In this document: piece by piece, positions 7,548 through 11,735 of the stretch | How positions within the stretch are numbered: the first letter of the stretch is position 1 | How the letters are laid out: every line of letters starts with the position of its first letter | Assembly: GCA_013361595.1 (NCBI GenBank) | Contig: JABFXT010000669.1 | Location: forward strand, 1 to 11,735 | Reading direction: 5' to 3' | Source of the DNA: Nocardia sp. | GTDB lineage: Bacteria; Actinomycetota; Actinomycetes; Mycobacteriales; Mycobacteriaceae | Length of the DNA stretch: 11,735 bases | Program-made: the position numbers and the translations under genes | Notes under the pieces: generated by a model | Told to the model about the DNA's origin: nothing | The model's database searches: none | The model's input: the letters and a program-made list of their open reading frames with translations, nothing else

Positions 7548-8432
7548 GTGACCACTCCCCTGATCGCCGTACTCGGCAGTATCAACATGGATCTGGTAGC
7601 CACCACCGATCGCCGTCCCGATCCCGGCGAGACGGTGCTGGGCCGCGGTTTCACCATGGTTCCCGGCGGTAAGGGCGCCAATCAGGCGATCGCGGCGAGC
7701 CGCGCCGGTGGCCGGGTGTTGTTCCTGGGCGCGATCGGCGACGATGTGTTCGCCCCGCGCCTGCGGGCGGTTCTGGCCGATGCCGGGGTCGATACCACCG
7801 GGTTGCGCACGATCGAGGGGCCCAGCGGGATCGCCGCGATCGTGGTCGACGCCGCCGGTGAGAACTCGATCATCGTGGTCGGCGGCGCCAATACCGGGTT
7901 GATCGGCCTGAGCGCCGGGGATCGCGCCGCGATCGCTGCCGCCGATATCCTGCTGTGTCAGCTCGAGGTCCCGATTCCGACCATCGCGGAAGCGGTGACG
8001 CACGCCCGGGCCAACCACACCACTGTCATCATGAATCCATCACCGGCGCAGCATCTTTCCGCGGAATTGTGGAGCGGGGTGGATGTCGCCATCGTGAACC
8101 GTGGCGAGGCCGGGGAGCTGGGCTCCGCCCTCGACGGGGTACCGCATGTGGTGGTCACGCTCGGTGCGGACGGCGCCCGGCATCGAGGCCCGGACGGTGT
8201 GGAGACCACGGTCACCGGGCCCGCCGTCGAGGTCGTCGACACCACCGGCGCGGGCGATACCTTTGCCGGCGCGCTGGCTGTGCGCTGGTCGCGGGGACCG
8301 GCCGCGGCGATGCGTTTCGCCTGCGCCGCCGGCGCGCTGGCCACCACGACGCTCGGCGCCAGCGCCGCCATTCCGGCGCGCGCCGAGATCGAGACCGCGC
8401 TGGCGACCGGCTCCCGCGGCACACACGATTGA
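7548..8432 (+). CDS. rbsK: Ribokinase (PfkB carbohydrate kinase family)
   Basis: RbsK phosphorylates D-ribose at O5 with ATP so that it can enter the pentose phosphate pathway. The 294-residue protein carries the PfkB signatures: GSINMDLV (residues 10-17, sugar-binding Asn 13 and Asp 15), VPGGKGANQA (38-47), VVGGANTGL (110-118), IMNPSPA (161-167) and the second signature DTTGAGDTFAGAL (231-243), with catalytic base Asp 237 and the anion hole GAGD. FACAAGALATTTLGA fits the C-terminal nucleotide-binding helix. Length is near that of E. coli RbsK (309). The start is GTG with a TAGGTT box 6 nt upstream. No ribose transporter or RbsR repressor is adjacent, so nucleoside-derived ribose may be its source. 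The plus-strand position next to proA resembles rbsK (Rv2436) of M. tuberculosis. Another sugar kinase specificity in the family cannot be excluded. Confidence 0.9.
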   Translation: MTTPLIAVLGSINMDLVATTDRRPDPGETVLGRGFTMVPGGKGANQAIAASRAGGRVLFLGAIGDDVFAPRLRAVLADAGVDTTGLRTIEGPSGIAAIVVDAAGENSIIVVGGANTGLIGLSAGDRAAIAAADILLCQLEVPIPTIAEAVTHARANHTTVIMNPSPAQHLSAELWSGVDVAIVNRGEAGELGSALDGVPHVVVTLGADGARHRGPDGVETTVTGPAVEVVDTTGAGDTFAGALAVRWSRGPAAAMRFACAAGALATTTLGASAAIPARAEIETALATGSRGTHD

Positions 8433-8545
8433 GGTGCGCCGCATGGGCGAGTCCACCGGGATGCGCGGCGCGGGCGATTCCACCCGAGCATCCCCGTTCG
8501 ATATCGCCTGCGCTACGGCCCGATTCCCGGCGCCTGCCGTCCGCG

Positions 8546-8567
8546 TTCCGGGTATTTCCACCCGGAA
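8546..8567. promoter_or_regulatory. Perfect inverted repeat between rbsK and rtcB
   Basis: TTCCGGGT at 8546-8553 and ACCCGGAA at 8560-8567 are perfect 8-bp arms around the 6-nt loop ATTTCC. The repeat lies 113 bp past the rbsK stop and 86 bp before the rtcB start, followed by an AT-rich patch with the palindrome ATTCGAAT. It may be a stem-loop terminator for rbsK or an operator for rtcB. A TACCGT box at 8599-8604 downstream could be an rtcB -10. The rest of the 221-bp spacer shows nothing further. Confidence 0.45.
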
Positions 8568-8653
8568 TAATTCGAATGCCTTCCCCGGCCCGGCGGCCTA
8601 CCGTTGATTACGGCGGCGGATATCGGTCCGCCCCGAATGGAAGGATCGCCAGA

Positions 8654-9871
8654 ATGTTTCCCGTCGAGCTGTCCGGTACCCGGGCACGGACGTTGATGTG
8701 GGCCCATGAGCACGATATCGATGCGGCGGCACTGCAACAGCTGCGCAATATCGCCCGGCTGGAATGGGTCCACGGCGTCCGGGTCATGCCGGATGTGCAC
8801 CTCGGGAAAGGCGCCACGGTCGGTTCGGTGATCGCCATGCGCGATGCCGTCGCGCCGGCCGCGGTCGGGGTGGATATCGGCTGCGGCATGGAAAGTGTCC
8901 GTACCGACCTGACCGCCGCCGATCTGCCCGACGATCTGCGCACCGTGCGGTCGGCCATCGAGGCGGCGGTGCCGGTCGGTTTCGCCGCCCACCAGCACGC
9001 CGTCTCGGTGAACAAGCTGGCACCGGGGCCGTCCGGGGTGGCCACCGCGACCCTGCGCACCGGCTGGGACCGGTTCTGGTCCGCCTTCGGCGATCTCGAC
9101 GAGGCGGTGGCACCGCGGGAATCCAAGGCGCACAAGCAGATGGGTTCCCTCGGCGGCGGCAACCATTTCATCGAGATATGCCTGGACCAGGACGATCAGG
9201 TATGGATTCTGTTGCATTCGGGCAGCCGTAATATCGGCAAGGAAATCGCCGAGCGGCATATGGCGGTGGCCCGCGCGCTACCGCACAACCGGAATCTGGT
9301 CGATCGTGATCTGGCGGTGTTCCTGGCGAATACGCCGGAAATGGCGGCTTACCGGCACGACCTGAACTGGGCCCAGGAGTACGCGGCCCGTAACCGCGCG
9401 GTCATGCTGGCACTCGTGTGCCAGGCGGTACGGGAGCAGTTCCCGACCCGGGAAGTGCGATTCGATACGCCGATCAGCTGCCACCACAACTATGTGGCCG
9501 AGGAGACGATCGACGGTGCGCCCATGCTGGTGACCCGAAAGGGCGCGGTCCGGGCGGGCGCGGGCGATATGGCGCTCATTCCGGGCTCGATGGGCACTCG
9601 TTCCTATGTGGTGCGCGGTAAGGGCAATCCGGATTCGTTCCGGTCCGCCTCGCACGGTGCGGGCCGCCGGATGAGTCGTAACGCGGCCAAACGGCAGTTC
9701 AGCGTGGCGGATCTGATCGCGCAGACCGAGGGTGTGGAGTCGCGTAAGGACGCGGGTGTGGTGGACGAGATTCCGGCCGCGTACAAGAACATCGACGACG
9801 TGATCGATGCCCAGCGCGATCTGGTCGATGTGGTGGCGACGCTGTGTCAGGTGCTGTGTGTGAAGGGCTGA
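8654..9871 (+). CDS. rtcB: RNA-splicing ligase RtcB
   Basis: RtcB joins RNA ends carrying 2',3'-cyclic phosphate or 3'-phosphate to 5'-OH ends, using GTP and Mn(II) through a covalent His-GMP intermediate. The 405-residue length matches the E. coli-type protein. All active-site elements are visible: DVHLGKGATVGSVI (47-60), DIGCGM with Asp 74 and metal ligand Cys 77, GGGNHFIEI with His 171, HSGSRNIGK with His 188, SCHHNY with His 277/278, LIPGSMGTRSYVV (308-320), and SASHGAGRRMSR with His 334, the probable guanylated residue. The ATG at 8654 has GGAAGG about 9 nt upstream; the frame is open much further back, but that part overlaps rbsK. No archease or RtcA cyclase gene is next to it. It is probably used in repair of cleaved RNA, for example after toxin or ribonuclease damage. 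The 3' end overlaps a convergent gene by 25 bp. Confidence 0.97.
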   Translation: MFPVELSGTRARTLMWAHEHDIDAAALQQLRNIARLEWVHGVRVMPDVHLGKGATVGSVIAMRDAVAPAAVGVDIGCGMESVRTDLTAADLPDDLRTVRSAIEAAVPVGFAAHQHAVSVNKLAPGPSGVATATLRTGWDRFWSAFGDLDEAVAPRESKAHKQMGSLGGGNHFIEICLDQDDQVWILLHSGSRNIGKEIAERHMAVARALPHNRNLVDRDLAVFLANTPEMAAYRHDLNWAQEYAARNRAVMLALVCQAVREQFPTREVRFDTPISCHHNYVAEETIDGAPMLVTRKGAVRAGAGDMALIPGSMGTRSYVVRGKGNPDSFRSASHGAGRRMSRNAAKRQFSVADLIAQTEGVESRKDAGVVDEIPAAYKNIDDVIDAQRDLVDVVATLCQVLCVKG

Positions 9872-10065
9872 GGAGCGCTCGGGTCTCCCCCGGCCGGTGT
9901 GGATATCGCGAGCGCCCGGCCGGTCACCGCGCCGTTGGCGGCGATACCGAGTGCCACCGGCGTGATCACCATCGCGAGGAGTGACAGCCCTGCCGAGCGC
10001 CGCCACCGGGCCGGATCGGCTGTCCGCCGCCCCGGATCCGGTGGCTGTTCGACTCCAGTGGTCAT
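9847..10065 (-). CDS. Small single-pass membrane protein, unknown function
   Basis: A 72-residue protein of unknown function. A hydrophilic N-terminus with Arg, Pro and Asp (residues 1-24, ending DPARWRRSAG) leads into one hydrophobic segment, LSLLAMVITPVALGIAANGA (about 27-46), and a short Pro/Ser/Thr-rich tail. Basic residues before the helix suggest that the N-terminus stays in the cytoplasm. The main support is the ribosome-binding site: GGAGGA lies 5 nt before the ATG at 10065, one of the best in the window. Its 3' end overlaps the end of rtcB by 25 bp, tail to tail. A TTGACG sequence on the minus strand (10166-10171) might be a -35, but no matching -10 is clear. I do not recognise a family. 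Confidence 0.62.
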   Translation of the reverse strand: MTTGVEQPPDPGRRTADPARWRRSAGLSLLAMVITPVALGIAANGAVTGRALAISTPAGGDPSAPQPFTHST

Positions 10066-10305
10066 ACGTCTCCTCCGGGTCGTTCGACGGCTGCGGCGGG
10101 GCGCCGATGCACCATCCTTCGCATACCGAGGTTCATCGACCAGTACGCCGGTGAGCGGACGCCATCGTCAACCGGTGGCGAACAGTCGGCCGACAACACG
10201 CGCCGTCCGCGATCTCCGCTCGCTACTGTCCGGCCCGTTTGCCGTACTGAATTCGGGCGACGAGTCCGCCGGAACCCGTGGCCAGAGCACTGCTCGAACT
10301 TGCCA
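10066..10305. other. Divergent spacer, left part: nothing clear
   Basis: This is the left two thirds of the 345-bp gap between the small membrane protein gene and the DoxX-like gene. I see no credible coding frame in it. It should hold the promoter of the small membrane protein gene; only a weak TTGACG candidate at 10166-10171 (minus strand) is visible. Confidence 0.5.
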
Positions 10306-10334
10306 TTGACTAGTTATCAGTCGATGCATACTCT
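10306..10334 (+). promoter_or_regulatory. Promoter of the DoxX-like gene
   Basis: TTGACT at 10306-10311 and TACTCT at 10329-10334 are separated by exactly 17 bp, close to the consensus of the housekeeping sigma factor. Transcription would start near 10341, giving a leader of about 70 nt. The surrounding AT-rich patch stands out from the GC-rich window. Confidence 0.72.
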
Positions 10335-10360
10335 TAGCGTTGTTATCAGTCGATAACAAC
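10313..10360. promoter_or_regulatory. Repeated operator-like sequence at the DoxX promoter
   Basis: The 13-mer GTTATCAGTCGAT occurs at 10313-10325, inside the promoter spacer, and again at 10342-10354, at the expected transcription start. The second copy sits in a perfect inverted repeat: GTTGTTATC (10339-10347), spacer AGTC, and GATAACAAC (10352-10360). The first copy keeps only part of the dyad. The 29-bp spacing is close to three helical turns, so two repressor dimers could bind on nearly the same face and block RNA polymerase. TetR, MarR or HxlR-type repressors use sites of this size; the regulator gene is not in the window. Confidence 0.7.
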
Positions 10361-10410
10361 AAAACGCCCGGCGCCGCGGCCGGACACGACTCCCGCTTCG
10401 GAGGATCCCC

Positions 10411-10932
10411 ATGTTCGACACCCTGATGCTGTTCGTGATCCCGACGCTGGTGCTGCGCCTACTCGGCCTGATCGGCGTCCGCCGGTTCGCCACCTGGCAG
10501 GTGAGCGCCGCTCACGGACTGGCCTTCCTCTTCACCATGACCGGCATCGCGCATTTCGCGCCCGATTCGGTCACCGTGATGCCCAGCCACGACGATCTGG
10601 TGGCCATGGTCCCGTCGTTCGTCCCGTTCGCGGACTTCGCCGTGTACGCCACCGGCGTCCTGGAACTGGCCGGCGCCGTGGGTCTGGTGGTGACGGGCAC
10701 CCGCCGCTGGGCCGGACTCGGGCTCGCAGCGCTACTGGTGATCATGATCCCGGCCAATATCCACGCGGCACTGAACGATATTCCGCTCAACGGCGACGCC
10801 GCCACACCACTGTGGTTCCGGATCCCCGAGCAGATCGGGTACTTCGCGCTCGCTCTGTGGGCCGGCGGGCTACTGCCCGTATCCCGGCGGGACCGCGAAC
10901 CCGCGGCACCCGCGGTGGCGGCCGCGCGCTGA
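10411..10932 (+). CDS. DoxX-like integral membrane protein
   Basis: A 173-residue membrane protein with about five hydrophobic segments: roughly 4-23, 34-50, 74-96, 100-118 and 141-157. Sequences such as TMTGIAHFAP, ATGVLELAGAVGL and IMIPANIHAAL are typical of the DoxX/DoxX-like group, four- to five-helix proteins often under stress-responsive repressors; in mycobacteria a DoxX member is linked to redox stress defence. The C-terminus is a short Ala/Pro/Arg tail, probably cytoplasmic. ATG at 10411 has GGAGGA 5 nt upstream. It is a single-gene unit with its own promoter and operator on one side and a long hairpin after its stop. The biochemical role is not known from sequence; the tight promoter control suggests an inducible function, perhaps towards quinones, thiol stress or small lipophilic compounds. 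Confidence 0.8.
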   Translation: MFDTLMLFVIPTLVLRLLGLIGVRRFATWQVSAAHGLAFLFTMTGIAHFAPDSVTVMPSHDDLVAMVPSFVPFADFAVYATGVLELAGAVGLVVTGTRRWAGLGLAALLVIMIPANIHAALNDIPLNGDAATPLWFRIPEQIGYFALALWAGGLLPVSRRDREPAAPAVAAAR

Positions 10933-10937
10933 AGCCA

Positions 10938-10992
10938 CGGTGGGTCGGTCCCGTCCGGTCCGGACTCCGGGTACAACGGGACCGACCCACCG
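10938..10992. terminator. Bidirectional hairpin terminator
   Basis: Perfect 17-bp arms lie at 10938-10954 (beginning CGGTGGGTCGGTCCC) and 10976-10992, with a 21-nt loop that itself contains the palindrome GTCCGGAC. The hairpin fills the 65-bp gap between two convergent stops. No T-run follows on either strand, as is common in actinobacteria. Confidence 0.85.
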
Positions 10993-10997
10993 AGTGT

Positions 10998-11735
10998 TCA
11001 GCCCTGCTGCGTCGGCACCAGGATCAATTCGGCCACATTGAGCCGGGCGGGCACCGAGGTCGCGAAGGCGACGGCTTCGGCGATATCCCCCGGCTCCAGA
11101 ATCGTCATCTCGCTCCGCCAGCGCGCCAGCTGGGCCTGCTGCTCCGTCCCGCGCATACCCGCACCGAGTTCCGTCGCCACGAAACCGGGTTCGACATTCT
11201 TCACCCGCACCCCGCGCGGTCCGAATTCGGCGCGCAGGTTACGGGTCAGATGCGCCACCGCGGCCTTGGTGGCGGCGTACACCGCGTATTCGGGGAACAC
11301 CGCATGCCCACCGACCGAACCCACCAGCACCAGATCGGCGGGCCGGCCTTCGCGACCGGCCGCCAGCAGATCGTCGACGAACGCCCGGGCGGTGTAGAGG
11401 AGCCCGGTCACATTCGTCCCGACCATCTGATCCCATTCGCCGGCGTCGGCGGATTCGAAAGGCGCGCCCAGCATCACCCCCGCGTTCGCCACCACCAGAT
11501 CGACCGGGCCCAGGGCCGCACGCACTGTCGCTGCCGCGTCGCGCACGGAATCCCGGTCGGCCACGTCGGCTACCACCGCGACCGCGCCGATCTCGGCGGC
11601 CAGTTCCTCGATACGTTCCTTACGACGCCCCAGCACCGCCACCCGGGCACCGTCGGCCGCCAGCCGGCGCGCCGTCGCAGCGCCGATCCCGCTGGAAGCT
11701 CCCGTGACCACGGCGACTCGGCAGTTCAGTTTCTC
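10998..11735 (-). CDS. Short-chain dehydrogenase/reductase, 5' end beyond the window
   Basis: Classical SDR oxidoreductase; 245 residues are visible. The frame stays open to the right edge, where the residues EKLNCRVAVVTGASSGIG show that only a few N-terminal residues are missing. A GTG at 11709-11711 falls inside the first beta strand and is not the start. Motifs: TGASSGIG for NAD(P) binding, an Arg pair in VLGRRKERI that suggests NADPH preference, VVANAGVM, the catalytic Ser in LVGSVGG, and YAATK with catalytic Tyr and Lys. The tail VEPGFVATELGAGM matches the usual PGxxxT segment. Overall it resembles the YdfG-like broad-specificity group (3-hydroxy acid or aldehyde reduction). The substrate cannot be told from sequence. 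It is convergent to the DoxX-like gene, with a shared terminator. Confidence 0.9.
   Translation of the reverse strand, partial: EKLNCRVAVVTGASSGIGAATARRLAADGARVAVLGRRKERIEELAAEIGAVAVVADVADRDSVRDAAATVRAALGPVDLVVANAGVMLGAPFESADAGEWDQMVGTNVTGLLYTARAFVDDLLAAGREGRPADLVLVGSVGGHAVFPEYAVYAATKAAVAHLTRNLRAEFGPRGVRVKNVEPGFVATELGAGMRGTEQQAQLARWRSEMTILEPGDIAEAVAFATSVPARLNVAELILVPTQQG

Noticed and set aside
6158..7672. 504-codon plus-strand open frame opposite proA
   Set aside because: It is antisense to a complete, motif-bearing proA. Its translation is rich in Gly, Arg, His and Asp without any fold, as expected from the complement of a GC-rich gene.
8445..8484. Near-repeat GGGCGAGTCCACC / GGGCGATTCCACC after rbsK
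   Set aside because: Only 13 bp with a mismatch, no symmetry and no promoter nearby; probably chance.
7955..8653. Long in-frame extension upstream of rtcB that would give a 638-residue protein
   Set aside because: The extension overlaps rbsK in another frame and has noncoding composition. ATG at 8654 has a ribosome-binding site and gives the normal RtcB length.
11709..11711. GTG as the start of the short-chain dehydrogenase
   Set aside because: It lies within the first beta strand of the nucleotide-binding fold, and the same frame continues with plausible N-terminal residues to the window edge.

Overview
The window is GC-rich and all gene products look actinobacterial. The gene order closely follows the proA / MoxR ATPase / VWA protein / nadD / rsfS / gpgP block that I recall from Mycobacterium tuberculosis (about Rv2427c to Rv2419c), but with extra genes. 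I infer a mycolate-containing actinomycete, most likely Nocardia or a close relative. That is from sequence reading only, without a database search.

Positions 1-4015 (all minus strand) hold a tightly packed block read from right to left: MoxR-type AAA+ ATPase, VWA/CoxE-like protein (2-nt gap), a 94-nt gap, nadD, a very short open frame built on a tandem duplication, rsfS, and the 5' part of gpgP. The last four are linked by 4-nt stop/start overlaps. They join NAD synthesis (NadD), ribosome silencing (RsfS) and methylglucose lipopolysaccharide synthesis (GpgP), a grouping conserved in mycobacteria. Positions 4292-5647 (minus) encode a stand-alone 451-residue 2-oxoglutarate/Fe(II) dioxygenase of unknown substrate. 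It is followed upstream by about 570 bp with no convincing gene.

Positions 6218-8432 hold proA (minus, proline synthesis) and a ribokinase-family gene (plus), diverging from a 64-bp spacer. Each has a TANNNT box 6-7 nt before its start codon and no clear Shine-Dalgarno sequence, so both may be leaderless. rtcB (RNA ligase, plus) follows at 8654-9871, preceded by a perfect 8-bp-arm inverted repeat. Its 3' end overlaps a convergent gene for a 72-residue single-pass membrane protein that has a strong ribosome-binding site.

At 10306-10360 lies the clearest regulatory region of the window: a TTGACT-17-TACTCT promoter interleaved with two copies of a 13-bp operator-like sequence. It drives a five-helix DoxX-like membrane protein. 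A 17-bp-arm inverted repeat then separates that gene from a convergent short-chain dehydrogenase that runs off the right edge. There are no tRNA or rRNA genes, insertion sequences or CRISPR arrays. Most of the window is core-genome material. The less explained parts are the duplicated micro-ORF, the dioxygenase, the operator-bearing DoxX promoter and the small membrane protein.
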